Shown one piece after another: positions 1-12,900 of a stretch of 64,000 bases of DNA. Under the pieces are notes generated by a model. It saw nothing but the letters and a program-made list of their open reading frames with translations. It did no database searches and was not told where the DNA came from. This stretch comes from Karalla daura (lineage: Eukaryota; Chordata; Actinopteri; Chaetodontiformes; Leiognathidae): positions 12,143,170 through 12,207,169 of the forward strand of contig CM055200.1 of the NCBI GenBank assembly GCA_029224185.1. The letters run 5' to 3'. Each line of letters begins with the position of its first letter. Positions within the stretch are counted from its first letter, which is position 1. A program made the translations under genes and the position numbers.

Positions 1-3000
1 TGTCCATTCCTGGTTTAAATGCAGATCCAGTTGGATGGGAGTAGTGTGGTGAGTGTGTAACCGTAGTTGCGCCTTGTACCTGATGCGTAAACATTTCAGA
101 GAACTCCTGCTATCATACCTGCCCCATTAATCCTCAGGGTCCCTGCTGCTACAGAGAAAACATGACACTCTTGCCAACACACAAAAAGAGGTAGAGATAA
201 GTCAGACACGCTGCTGCTGAGAGGACTCACACAAAGCTTAAGCACATTTAAAATTATCCTTTTTGTCATTGTTTCAGGTCATTTTAGCTGTGATTTCCTG
301 ACAACAACTGAAACACCAGCACAGGACTCTGCAAGTTAGGTCACAGACTTTGTGTTACTAATTCATTGGCACCAAAGGAATCGCCCTGTTGACTCAATGG
401 CAGAAATCTGTGCCAATCATGGCACATTAGATAGACATAATGCAAAAGCTGCGGTGCATTTCCTCCATTTTGGAAGTAAACAGCTAAACAGATTGTCAAC
501 CATTTTAAAGACTCTGCTTCATAGTTAGATTGCAGTTAGCGGCCAACTTTGATGCTGAGAGGTCACAGTAACAGACACGACAAACACTCTGCCATATGCT
601 GAGCTAAATGAGTTGCGTATGTTCCACTTGCAATTTGTGTTAAATTGCATAAAATGTAGAACAGAATATGTGCAGTATTACATATAGCATATAGCATACC
701 TCCACAGCACCATCAGTCGATATCTGATTTTCAATTTGCTCCTAATTAATGTCTAAGTTAACATGAATTTCCTTTGACTCTTACAAAAAAGGGAGGAAAT
801 AACCTGTGGGGTGGGTTGTTTTTGTTTTGTTGCTCTCTTTGCCTGAGTTTTTGTGCAGAGCCTACGGGCTCATGTGGACAGAGAGCCCGGTTTGAATGGC
901 AATCATCAGTCTTTGCTGGTTCAATTGTGTTACTGACCTTGTAGCCCCAAGCAAGAGACCGCAATGAACAATTCCAGTCCAGATATTGCGAGGGAAAAGT
1001 GTTTGGGAGGAGAGAGGATGGGGGGGGACTAGCTGGGAATGGAAGCTCATTAACTACTTGTGGAATTGGCAAAGTCTTGAAGGAGGTGTGTGCCATGGGG
1101 ATTTTGTGGCGTGTGCGATAAGAAAGGGTTCTGTTAAATTCCTTAATGACTTGTTTTGTATGCTTAGACTGAAGCATGTTCAGCTGTGTCTCACTATTTA
1201 GCCTGTGTAGTTCCTTTCTATTTCTTGACAGGTAAATATTAAAATGCCAGGAACTGCAGGGTTTTTATTTTTTTCTCACGGATTTGAAGTGGTTTGATAA
1301 CATCTCCTCCAGCAAAACTAAACCGGACCATCCCTGTAATGTATTTCGTCAGGGACACCCCGCAATCAAGCCCAACCAGCCCAGCGTGCAGGGGGACACT
1401 AGTAATCTCCTCAGCCTGACTAGCGCAGAGATTTATGCGCCTCTTGTACGAAGGTTGCTCAGAGATAATGGTAAACATGTGTTGGTATGTGCTTCTGAGG
1501 AAGGCAGGAGCACCGATACGCTGAGCTGTGTCTGTCAACTAATGGAGGCAAATAATGACGAAAGCAAGAGGTTTAACTCTGAGTAAAACAACCTCGAAGA
1601 TAAAGACCAAAGTGCGATGGATTACCTGCCAGACCTTCTCAAACCTTCACTGCAGAGAGCATTTCTGTATAATTTATGGAATGAAGAACACTGCACTCAT
1701 AAATAATCATTTACTTTTTATATGCTTTGAGGGAGCTGTAACCTTTAGGCAAGAGTATCTGCACAGTATTATGGCCCTTAGCTAATGCACTTCACTGGCA
1801 CGCCTCTATTAATATCACTTATCTAATTCCAATTAATATTTGCTTTTCAGTGCATATGTTAAAGATGGGACGTTTGCTCAGCTTGTGCCCCCGTGTCTTT
1901 GGAAAATTATGATTAAAGTTGCTGTTATTTCAGTGTAATTTATTGGCCTGTAACACCTCATTGCAATCAAAATCAGTGGACTTTGAGCGATTTAGTTAAT
2001 GACCGAATTTTCCTTCAGAAAAAACAAATAACCTTGTCGGTACAAGACTGGGCCTAGAGAGGGCAGCTTTGTTTACTGAGGTAGTGAAGCAGCTGCCAGA
2101 GTGTTCCAGGGCTCTCTAGCAACCAAGTGTCTTTTCTGTAATATCCTTCATTAGATACAAAGTGAAAGTTGTCTCTCACCTTCCAGAAACACAGCTGTAT
2201 AAATATTGATTTTGATGTGGAAGTGTTGAGGATAGGAGCGGAAGACATCGGTACTGGTGCGATAGACTCTGTTTAAATTTTCATGAATTCACCACTAGTC
2301 TGGTTTTTGGCGTTTGCCCACACTCTAATTGGCATGTTTCCTTTCTTGTAGTGAAGAACTTCATGAATTATGCACGAAAAACAACCTGCCACGTGTCCCG
2401 TTATAACCACATTGTGCAATGCAATTTTTTGCCTTCTATTCTGGAAAAAAAAGCAATAGCTGAAACTGCTCCATTCTCATTACAGCCCAACCTCAGCTTA
2501 GCTAGAGATCAACCCAAAGCCCTTCTTTCCTCTTCTGTGCCAAAATAAAGCCTCACCTATGGAGCAACAATAGCAAAAGCTACTTGATTACAGTGATTCC
2601 CTGCACATTTTATCATCTTGACCCGTTAAGGACCCAGACATGCAACAGAGAATTAAATTAAATCTATAAATGATTCATGGTCAAGTAGTGGAACAGTATA
2701 GCTTGCATTTATTCAGTCAGAAAGTGAGGCTAAATGTTTAATTTTAGAAATAAATGCTGAGGTTGGCTGTAGGAAAACAAACGAGGTGACTGCCTTTTAA
2801 AAACACAGACTGCCGCTGTGGGCTTCCCATGTGCCCTCACCTGAACCAGGTCTGAATTCACTGTATTCATACTTAAACAGCTTTTTAATATTTCAGTGCA
2901 AAGAAATGGGGACCCAGTGCGTTAAATTGCAAATGTATGATTCACAGTTGATCTATATTTAATGGGGCATGAACTGAGATTTACCAGCCAATACTGCTGA

Positions 3001-3736
3001 ATGGAGAAGAAAATTAGAGCTTGAATAAACAGACAAGCATTTATCAGTCATGGTTTCATAATTCTAAAGCTCAAAAAACCTTTCTGAGGAAGTATCAGTC
3101 GCTGGAACATTTCTCTTTTATCCACACACATTCTCAGTTGTAGCGTTAATGAACTTATGCCCGAACGCTCCTATAATCGTTGCTGAGAGCTACGTCTTGG
3201 ACATTGATGTTGACCTGTCCTGTCCAGCACTGAGAAGGCCACAGGCTAGTCATGCAGAATGCGGAAGATTATGTTTCTGTCAAGTCACTGCTTAGATTCT
3301 CTTATTTTCCTGTCATCGCTCCTATGATTCAATTAAGAAGCTGCGTTACCCAGTCTGGCCCGGCCAGGCCAGCAGACCAGTGATTGACAGGTGAAGACAT
3401 TAGTATGCGCAGGGAGAGAGAGTACAGGGAGAGATATGAATATTTGAGTAGACGGCATAAAGGAATCTTGTAATTGATTTTCTATCTAAGCTACCGTTTC
3501 ATTTACTGAATAAATGCATTCATTTCGGGCGGCGGGTCGTCCATTCTGTCCCCATTGTCTCTGTGAAGACAAATGTTATTGTATTTTGTGTTTGATGGTG
3601 ATTTTGCACGTTTTTGGAACTCGACTTTGGAGCCATGTAGCAGAAAGTTAAAAGGTTTTCACATTGTTGCACTTGATCCTGGCTACAGTGAGTTTGAGCT
3701 TTAAATTGAGCTTTCTGTGTTGTCCCTGTCGTACAG
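1..3736 (+). other. macrod2: partial intron upstream of macrod2 exon A
   Basis: This is the 3' part of the intron that precedes exon A; its 5' end lies outside the window. It ends in a pyrimidine-rich tract and the acceptor GTACAG at 3731-3736. I searched it for the preceding macro-domain exon, which should end in a Gly-Tyr-x-Leu-Pro-Ala-Lys type motif with a phase-1 donor, and did not see one. The open frames here (for example 1284-1586 plus and 758-1177 minus) match no family I recognise and look like chance. The last 450 bases include a PBX/MEIS-like word at 3381-3390. Otherwise I see ordinary unique AT-rich intron. Confidence 0.8.
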
Positions 3737-3858
3737 ATGTGATCCACACCGTGGGCCCGGTGGCCAAAGGTCACGTCGGCCCGACTGAGACCAATGACCT
3801 CACCTCCTGCTACCAGAACTCCCTCAGGCTGATGAAGGAGCACGGCTTGAGCACTGTG
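3737..3858 (+). CDS. macrod2: macrod2 coding exon A (macro domain, VIHTVGP strand)
   Basis: Internal coding exon of an O-acetyl-ADP-ribose deacetylase / mono-ADP-ribosyl hydrolase of the MacroD class, which removes ADP-ribose from acidic side chains of proteins. It starts two bases into a codon: AT is preceded by the acceptor GTACAG, so a T at the end of the previous exon would give the family's Tyr before VIHTVGP. Forty full codons follow: VIHTVGPVAKGH, then a variable loop, then SCYQNSLRLMKEHGL and STV. The exon ends on a complete codon before the donor GTGAGT. The 122-nt length and 40 codons equal the spacing I recall for the human MACROD2 segment between VIHTVGP and the next exon's AFPCISTG. 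The third codon positions are GC-rich, unlike the flanking intron. The MACROD1 paralogue is the main alternative, but exons B and C favour MACROD2. Confidence 0.93.
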
Positions 3859-4839
3859 GTGAGTACAGCACGCGGCCACGCTCACGCTCATCTGTGGAGA
3901 AAATTGTCTCCATTTTTTAAGCAGCTTAAAAGAAATGAATCATGTGCCTCTGTGTCTTTATTCACCAGTGAGTAAGCCTTCGGCGAGAACGGCCGCGTTT
4001 GAAAATTTTAGGAAATTTGGAAAAGGTACAAGAACAAAGGGATTTAACATCTTTCGTTTTTTGATACAGCTCTGAAAAGCCTTAATCGTCTTTATACAAA
4101 CAAAAGCAACAGAGAACACAACAAAATGGTAATGTTTTATGTTTGTCAAATGAAGGCTTTTTTATGTAGCCCACTTGGCTGGTGATTAAATGAAAGGCAG
4201 TCCTTTCTATCCACCTCTCCATACTACCTCAACACCTTTATTATTGCTCAGGAAGCCAACTTTAGGTCAGAACTCTGTGACCTTTCTTTTCTTTACCAGG
4301 GTTTGACATGAATGCCTTATCTCAGAGTTTCCATCTTTAAAATGTAGCCATAGTACATTGTATTGAGTGCTGAGCCCACACGATGCACAGCTGGCAGCAG
4401 CAGATCATTCACACAGCTTCTAGCCTGGTCTGAACCATATGTTTTGGCCTGGTCCATGCGATGTGCCTTGCCCACAGAGAGTAAACAAGTCAGAATCACA
4501 CCAAATAGCTACAAATCACATTTTCTCCACCGTCCTATTGGTCTCCAGCCTCATCAGAGGCCAATCAATGGAGGTACTCACCAAGAGAGAGGAGACATAG
4601 ATGAGTGCCAGTTTCATTAAAGATGATTGTGACAAATCCCTACTCGCTTGATGACTTATTGTGAGTGCGACAGGCACATCGAGGTAGCAATTAAATGGAT
4701 TGTGAAGCTGAATGACTGAACTTTTTCTGTTAAGTGTTTTGAAGTTCTGTCAAACTCAGCAATGTCCCTGCTTATCTTTAAACTTACTTAATAACAGTCG
4801 CACCACCTACTGAACGTCACAGATGTTGAGCAGTCATAC

Positions 4840-5092
4840 TGTGGCTTGGGGGGTGTGGTGGTCTATGGATTAGATGGTCCCAGCTCAGTGCAGCCTACAT
4901 TTTGAAGCATCCATGGGCAAGATACTGAACACCGAATTGTCTCTGGTGTTGCAGCATCAGATGGGAATATGTATGAGTGGTTAATGTGTGTGAAGGGTGA
5001 ATGTGACTTGTGACACAGTCTGTAAAGTGCTTTAAGTGGTCATGAAGTTTAGAAAAGCGCTTTATACTGTAAGGACCAGTTCCATTTACCAA
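4840..5092 (+). repeat. decayed tRNA-derived SINE
   Basis: The segment reads like a degenerate copy of a widespread teleost SINE. It has a tRNA-like head with a GTGGTGGTC-like stretch, then GGGCAAGATACTGAACACC (consensus form: GGGCAAGACACTGAACCCC). A central GT/GAATG-rich part follows, then a tail TAAAGTGCTTTAAGTGGTCA, AGAAAAGCGCTTTATACTG and finally CAGTTCCATTTACC. The tail matches the family ending in AAAAGCGCTATATAAGT and CCATTTACC. Orientation is plus, the same as macrod2. Several substitutions suggest an old copy. The family is recognised from memory; I do not assign a formal repeat name. Confidence 0.85.
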
Positions 5093-5762
5093 CCCCCTTG
5101 ATTCATTTATCTGCTCTACAACTCACCTCAGACCTCATTACAGGAGTCTCTGTCTTTTTTCTGTTTTCATCTCGCGCCCGGCGTTGTTTCTGCCACATTC
5201 CAAAGATTTCTTTAGTTTAGGCCCATCTCCTGATTTATTTATCCACTAATCCAAATACCTTTTCAAAATAGAGTTTCTGTTTTTACTGGTCCCGCCTAAT
5301 GTATTTATACAGCTGTGTGGTGTTGAACAGACCTTCACTGAAAACAGTGCAGTTCCGTGATTGACTGGCCTTGTAGGATGAGACTCGTCTTTTCATTATC
5401 TTAGCCACAGTCCATTTCTCCTCTCCTTGCTGCAAGGACAACAGAAAGCCTTTTTCACCAAAAGCAAATGGGAAATAGCTGTTTCTTCAAGCAAGGATGT
5501 GGCCTTGATTTAGTTTTAGTTCAGCCCGCCATGAGATGCAAGACTTAGTGGAGGAGGGGCTCCGAGGGCTCTCTGTTCCTAATTCTTTGTTAACAGACAG
5601 TCTGGCCTGGTGCAGAGCGCAAGGAGTCCAAGTTTTTGGTTAGCCGATCAGCACTAAGCTCATTTTGACCCATCTGAAAGGGTCTCACTATGAGCCTTAC
5701 TGTGTGAGAGAAACAAGAGATCCCACCAAAGACGGGCACCCTGCCAAGTGGGCCTACAAAAT

Positions 5763-5783
5763 GGGAGGGAGTGGGGGGGGGGG
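5763..5783 (+). other. G-rich tract, possible G-quadruplex
   Basis: GGGAGGGAGT is followed directly by a run of 11 G. Two GGG blocks plus a run able to supply two more meet the usual four-tract G-quadruplex pattern on the sense strand of the intron. A simple slippage-prone homopolymer is the plain alternative. Confidence 0.45.
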
Positions 5784-6232
5784 CATTTGGGAATCCTAGA
5801 CGGCTGGCTCCCTAATGGGGATTCCAGGGCATTACAAAGGAATAGGAGTCAAAACAAAGCCTAACACAAAATAAACTTTAGCATCAAAGATTAAAAAGAC
5901 GCGGGCTTGGTACTTAATCCCTGTTTCTTAGAGTTCAAAACCATCCCCAAGCCATGAAACTGCACGGCTACCGCAGTTGTCTCCACAAAATCTTTTTTTG
6001 TGACAGTAGCATGTCGAGATGGACATGGAACAGCAGCAAATGTCAGGACTGAACATGTATTTCCTGTACCGTAGAGCAGGTCAGCACATGAGTGGATATT
6101 TATTACCATGCTTTCCCCAGACCATAGTCATGAATTAGAAATTACTCTATTTTATGTTCCAAAGTGATCAGGGCTGCACCAATTTACAGCTCTACTGGGA
6201 TGCAACTGGTGATGATGGAACATGTGACTCCA

Positions 6233-6247
6233 TTTTTTTTTTTTTTT
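6233..6247 (+). repeat. poly(T) run of 15
   Basis: Fifteen consecutive T. No SINE body or poly(A) signal is attached that I can recognise, so I call it only a homopolymer tract in intron A-B. Confidence 0.8.
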
Positions 6248-9200
6248 CCAACAACCAGAGGAGATTTCTGGCTGTGATGAGTGTGTGTTTCACAGGAACA
6301 TTCTGAATAAATATTCTCCATTGTCCAAATCCAAGTCACAAATTTGTCCTCCTTGTGGTCTAGCACAGACAGACCATCAGGTCCTCTCTCCTCTCTTTCA
6401 CTTTTGAGAGAGAATAACATAACTTGAATAAGTGTATGAAAAATCTTTTCAGCTCATTTTTTATTCTTTTGCTGAAGGTGTTGTAAAAAAGTGTTGTATA
6501 GGAAGAGATAAACAGCTCTATAATGATGCTGTACTTTATTATGTTTTACCAAAGGCCTTGAAGCTTCTGCTGGAGCTTGCCAGTGCAATGAAATGTAAAG
6601 GCTGGTGTTAGCATTTTGTTTGTCTTAACCATGACCAAAGGACAAACTGTAAGGGAAGGGAGCTGTGCAAAGTCTTGGCCTTCACTTGAAAAACGAGCCT
6701 AAGAAACCTGCTGTTTAACTCAGGATTTCACACCCTCACTCGGTCTCAGCACACAACAACACACTGTCTCTTTTCCATGCATCTTCTGGGCCATATGTGC
6801 ACGTGCCTGGGTGGATGCAACATCCTTTACTTATCCCTTTCCTGCTTAGATGACTCTTATGCCTCAGTGCATTTTCTGCTGCGGCTGAGAGAGCAGCAGG
6901 CTGTCACTGCTCCCCGGGCTCTGACTGACCACAGCCCGCAGTCAGGATGCCAGCGCTGCAGCCTGAGCTATGCAGCATCACTCCGGGGAGCGGTGCAGTC
7001 TGCGAGCAGAGCTGCAGCTCTGGGCCGGAGAGCGGCACATTGTGAAACAGCCCCCTCCTCTGCTCAGAGCCTGTTACTCTGTGTCATGTTGTTCACTTCC
7101 AGAGCAGACTCAGGTGATGAACTAAAGAGGAAATACAGCTCAAAATATGGATTTTTGGTGGATTGATTCCAGACATGAATTGTGTTAATAACACTGCCTC
7201 ACTGGTCGATAGGAGTTAAGATGCTCGAAGAGGCTATCAATATTTGCTGGAGCCAGAACAGATTAAATAGGTCTCATCACGGTCGCTCTGATATACAGTC
7301 CATGCTGTGTTATTATGGTCTATTTGGAAACAGATGAGATTGTTGGGGAAACTCGCTACTCAGCAGTACCACATCATTGCGTTCCCAGAATTTTCAGAAG
7401 GCAACAGAAACAATTTGTTTGTGTGTCAAGGTGCCGTGCAGAGTCAGAGTGCAAGACACGTACTGGCTGAGACCTGTCAATCTAGCTCAAAGAATAACCT
7501 CCAGTAATGAATATTAGCTTAAGCCAAAGAGCAATAATTTACCTGTGTGTGTGTGTGCATTTTAATGATGCACAGGCCTATGTATGCTCAGTATCTGTCT
7601 ACAGCCTGACCCCAAAGGACCTGGTCTCAAAAGAGCTTGCCAGCCTTACAGTGCATGGAGGAGAGGAGATGGTTAATGCAGGTCCCCTGTCCTGGTTAGT
7701 CATGGAAGGCTGCTCAGATTCTTCCCTGGAAGCGAGCGTAGCATCTGTCAGGCAGGAACAGACAGACTGTGTGGAGGGGGACGCCACCATCTGGAAGTCA
7801 TTCAGCCTGAGACTCTGTTTCGTTTTAAAGACATATTAAACACCCCTTCGACTATGACCTTTAGAATAGAAGAATAGCTATGTTTACTCAAAACATCATT
7901 ATTGTTTCATTTAATTTGGCTTCCCTTTCAAGTCTTTGGGGAGTGTTCTACTTAGACAAAATAAGTAGGATTTTAGTCTCAAGGGTATGTGACATGAAGA
8001 TCCAGCAAGCTTTTTTGTTAACTAATGATCTTGTTGGCAACCGATCCTCCCTTTTTTGCTAATTTGACGTTGACAGGCCTCAATTTGATGTTTTCCAAAA
8101 GTATCCGTCATTAGGCTATTTCTAGCCGCGCACTGTGGGCTGGCAGCTGTCACCGTGGACAGTGACAGGGTCGCAGACTACATTTAGTGGCCTTCTCTCC
8201 GACTCCCAGGCGGCCCTGGAAGTGTTTTGCAGTCATAACACACTGGCTTCGAGGAGATCCAGCAGGGAAGCCACAAATTGCCCGTTGAGAAAAATGCCGA
8301 AAGCCAAGTGGATTGAAGATGAATGGTGTAGAATGATAGGATTAGCCACCCTTCTCTGTGGACTCAATCCAAGGCAGCTAGCAGCATTAGCTTGCATTCA
8401 TTTGAAGCAAAATGCATCTCTGCGAACAATATCTTACAGTGTCACATTAGCATGCACGTCCTGCTTGAAGATAACCCCTGCAAGATAATCTAGTAATAAC
8501 ACGACAGGAGCTGTGAGCAGCATGTGAAGAACAAACAAACACTGTATCAATGGGATTAAGTGACCGTGCCCCCCAGGTGCCTTTGAGATAGACAACACAA
8601 GGGATTTGGCAGGCAAGTTGACCTCAGCCTCATCACCAATTCTGTTTGGGTAGGGCAGCTTTAAAAGCGTCTCCTCTGTTCTCAGGTACAGTTTGAAATA
8701 AGCTGTAAATAACTTTTACTGTTCCACCTTTATTAATGGAGGTCGGTGGTGCTATTTAAAAATGTGTTTTTACTGCTGTTTTTAAGTGCACTGGAGGGCC
8801 TTTGTCATTATTTATGTTTCAAAAAACTACCGTATCAAACTTAACGGCTTTGCGCTCCACCCCATTCCATTTTGGTGTGCCGACTCCCCAAGTGATTAAT
8901 TAATTTTCATTTATGCACTGAACTGATCGTACGCAAACTTTCCCTTTGCCCGCTTCTCCACCCCTTCTCATAAATTATTGTCTGTGGATGCAAGTGACTC
9001 CAAATTTAATCATATAATGGCTGATAGAAGTATAGAGGCTGGATTTTACACACATTTTCCTTCTGAGCACACCAAAGTAAACAGTAATTGGAATAGAAAA
9101 ATGAAATTTCGCTGCTTATCTGGTCACACGACACAGTTGGTCTCAGTGTCTATTCAGTCAGGATCCATTCACTTCACTTTTAATTCCTCTGCAAAAGAAT

Positions 9201-9689
9201 GCAAGATCCTGTTCATTCTGTCAATGTTTGAAGAACCTCATTGAAAATGAAACATGTACCCTTGATGTCCAGATCCTGTGCTTTGAAAGCACAGTTTTCA
9301 AAGTTATCCAAAGTATCTGATTGATGCACCCCACCGGCCTCCACTGTTATACATTAAGATCAACCTCTGGCAGTTTGCATTACATCAGCAGTGTTTCTGT
9401 GACAGCTGCACCTAAGCCAAGTGTGTGAATGAACAAGAAAAGGCAAACAATGCAAACAAAATTAATATGTTTAATGTGTGACTTTGTTAAATCCTCTTAG
9501 CAAGAGGCAGCAGACATGCTTTATTTATCCTTTGAAATTTTACTCCCCCACTCGAAGTCTGGGGTATCACGCTCTGCTCCTCTAGTCTGTCAAAACACTG
9601 GTCATCAACGCTTTAATCCAGTTAAAGATCTAACGCTGGACCAGACAAGTTGAGACCAGAACAATAAGCGCTGCAGAGGATTTCACAGT

Positions 9690-9995
9690 GTCCCCCAATC
9701 CCCCCAATTAGCTACAATATGAGATTAGGACCCAACTCTGTGCAGCCAGTCATACAGTACCTGCATGCATCTCCAAAGGTTAATTAGACTGAAGCGTTCA
9801 AAAAGGTCATGCCGCCATTTAAATTAGCCATTGCTATTTGTCTGATCTGAATCATTGGCAACACTGGGCCAATTAGGTCCAATTACACTGATAGCGGTTG
9901 TGGTGGTCTGCCACCTAGCCTATGTTAATGGCTGTTGGAACTCCAATTACCCCATAGCCCCAATTCAGGGGGAGCTAACGACAGCAGGAGGAGCC
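9690..9995. promoter_or_regulatory. candidate enhancer: CCAATTA homeodomain-site cluster
   Basis: Four exact CCAATTA words lie at 9704, 9869, 9879 and 9943, with further TTAATTA (9780), AAATTAG (9821) and CCAATTC (about 9959) variants. The pair at 9869 and 9879 is spaced by one helical turn. CAATTA/TAATTG is a core recognised by many homeodomain proteins. The stretch has no repeat character and no coding signal. The regulatory role is inference from motif clustering only. Confidence 0.3.
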
Positions 9996-12900
9996 TCAGG
10001 TCTCAGTAAAGGGGACGATCCTGTTCCATCACCTTCCCCTGACATTCCTCTCACTCGGGGGAAGACGACACAACTTTATGTGTGCTGGAATATTAGGATA
10101 TGTAAAATGTGACATTTCCACACGTCTTGAGAGGGGTAATCACAGTTGATGGGGATTGAAGAGGTAATCTCTAGAGTGTCTATGTGGTGGAAGCTGATGT
10201 GAGCGCGCCAGTGTCTTGATTACAAGCACAGGAAGCCCATAGCAATCATCGGAAAGACGAGCCGCCGTCTCTTACAAAGGCTACTCCACCTCGATCTTCA
10301 GCGTGAGGAATGGCAGCGTCGCTGCTCTGGATTAATGTGCTCTGACAATAATAAAGGCTTTTCATATCATTTAAGCACTAAAGAACAGTCGAGCAGTATA
10401 AGACTCAGACTCAGCACTTCATGTTTTCTTCTGTTGCTGTACCTGGCTGTGAAGAGCTCCTGGAGACGGTCTCCTGAATTTCTATGAGGCTCATATCCCT
10501 CTGTGGCACCATCTGAGAATAGGAGCGACAGCTCGCACCCAACTGAGGGACTGTCGCTGGAAGTTGTTGATTAAACAGATGCCGTTCCACCATACACCCT
10601 GAGACAAGAACGCCACAATAAGCTTGCATTAATTAAACATACCTGAAGAATGTGGGCAATACTGGAGAACTAAAAGGGTTTCAGTCTATCTTTGTTTCTG
10701 CCTCACAACGGGAATGAGAAAGTGACTCCTCTGTTACCTCTGGTTTGAATTATGGAGCATGCAAACAAAAGAGCAGCTCTGGGACCTTCCCGTGGATAGA
10801 ATACTGTCGTCAATTCTGATTAGCAGCATCTCGCGCGGATAAACTGCAGCCTGTCGTTCGCAACAATGCCGAAGTCTCCAGTCGTTTGCCTCCGGAAGGC
10901 TTCGCATTGACTCGCATTGTTTGTGACAAGAGGAAAAGTCGAGGATAGACAGCACACGGACAGATGCGTCTCGTTTGCTTTGAAGTTTCCTCATTTGATC
11001 CAATACATACCGAATCTCAAAAAAAAGTAAGCTTGTCCTTGCTGTTAAGGTATTTTTTTTCCTCCAGCGGGCTCCTATCTGTTTAGCGTTGTGCTCGAGT
11101 CTGAAACACCAGTGCCATCAAACACATCCTCCACCACCAGATAAACTCCCCTCCTTTGATCAACGGAGCCGAGAGGGAGAGGAGGATATGGAATACATTA
11201 CATCCAAAGCAGGCCTCTCTCGTAGCCTGGCAGTTGCTGAGACTAAATCTCAGCAATCTCACAGATACTGTAACAGATTGCTGCTCATCGGCGGCGGACC
11301 TTGGTGGAATGAGTTCTTGTTTACATCATTATGGTTAATTACCATGCAGAATGAGTGTAGCCAACAGTGCCTGTGCTGTGTGTGTGTGTGTGTTTTAGTA
11401 AAGCTGGACAGCACTGTCACACACTCGTTCATGTCATTACCGATGCAGCACCATCTGAAGGTAGCGCCTCTTGCTGCTCCGGAGCCTTTGCTCCTGAGCA
11501 CTCGGAGCATGTGCCAGTGGGTGGCACAAACCAAACAGCGAAAGCCTTTGTATCTCGTCACGTACAAATCAGCCAGTCATCTTCTGCTTCCAGCTAGTCC
11601 ACAAATCTTGTTGAAGCGTTGCACGGTTGTGACAGATGTGACGTTTTCAATTTAACGCCCACAGATAGATATTTTAATTATTGTTGACTGAATAGTAATG
11701 AAAAGCTGAATGTGTGCAATCCTCTTAATGCATATAATTAAAGCTAGAAGGGAGTCGTTTACCATGACTCATGCATTGGATAATAAGCTTCTTGGATGTT
11801 TTTGTATCAAGGAAGAAACTCTAGATGTGAGTAGTCACTCTGGACATGTGATGTATTAGCACTAAGCGGGTTAGTAGCAGGTCCATTGCAGATGTGAGGC
11901 TTAGTTTTACACCATTGTTGAATCTATTTCCTTGCTCTTTAAAGCTCTTTCTTGCAGTGTTTCATTTGGGGCTTTTATGAAGCCAGGTGTCGAACCCAGT
12001 GTTGACCTTGCCAGGGCCATGTCCATGAAACTGGAATTTCCTGGTCTATCGCAGGGTTCCATTTCAACAAGCTCACACCCAATTATCCTTCAATCATAGT
12101 TGCCGGTCTTACAGATGTGTTTGGTTGGAGTACAAGGTCCCTCTGTAGTGGTTTGACACACAAGGGACATTCTCCTCTGCTCTGGCTGTGGACATAAAAC
12201 GCTTTCAAGAAAAGAAATCAGACGACATTTCAGACAAAGGTGAATTTCACCTTAGAATTATTTATTTGTTTTTTGCAGATCTCATACAACCTGGATAAGT
12301 TGCAATTATAAGCAAACCACCAAACAGGGAGATACCGCGTTAACACCCCCAGACATTCAAATTGATAGTCTGTCAGGCTGCTAAAGGGTGTGCTAACGGT
12401 TCCACTCTGGCTTGTGGAACTGTTTCTTTTCCTCTAATGTTTTGTTTATGCCAAAGACATACATCAAAATAACAGCTGTGAGATAAGCCTCTTATCATAT
12501 GCAGTGATATTAAATGCTAATCCATGCACGATGGGTGTTGCTTTTACACATTTCTTAATAAACTCTGTGAAGAAAATAGAAGCTGTGAAATAATCAAGGC
12601 CATGATGGCCTTGCTTTCTGAGTGGCATTGGCAAATTGCGAGTCATGAGAGGATTGGTTGATTATAAAAAGAGACACCTCGATTCAAAAAGTAAGGTTAC
12701 CTTTTCTTAGTTGTTTCACCTGAAGTAAATTATAGCCATCATGTTACCTTGTAGTTGACCGTTTTGTTCTTCCTCGCTTACGTCAGCTCCCTGTTTTCAA
12801 ACGTTCCCTTTCCAATTATTTCTTGTCAGGTATAGACTGGCACTGCTTGTGTGATGGCGCTCGCTGTTGACCTTGCTATGAGATTATTTAGTTATTCACC

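Noticed and set aside
3520..3891. Minus-strand 123-codon frame over exon A
   Set aside because: It is the antisense shadow of a real coding exon. The plus strand has the splice sites and the conserved macro-domain motif.
11089..11655. Longest open frame in the window (188 codons, plus strand)
   Set aside because: It is low in recognisable motifs, crosses a TG tract, overlaps a 102-codon frame on the other strand and has no domain I recognise. It is probably chance in intron A-B.
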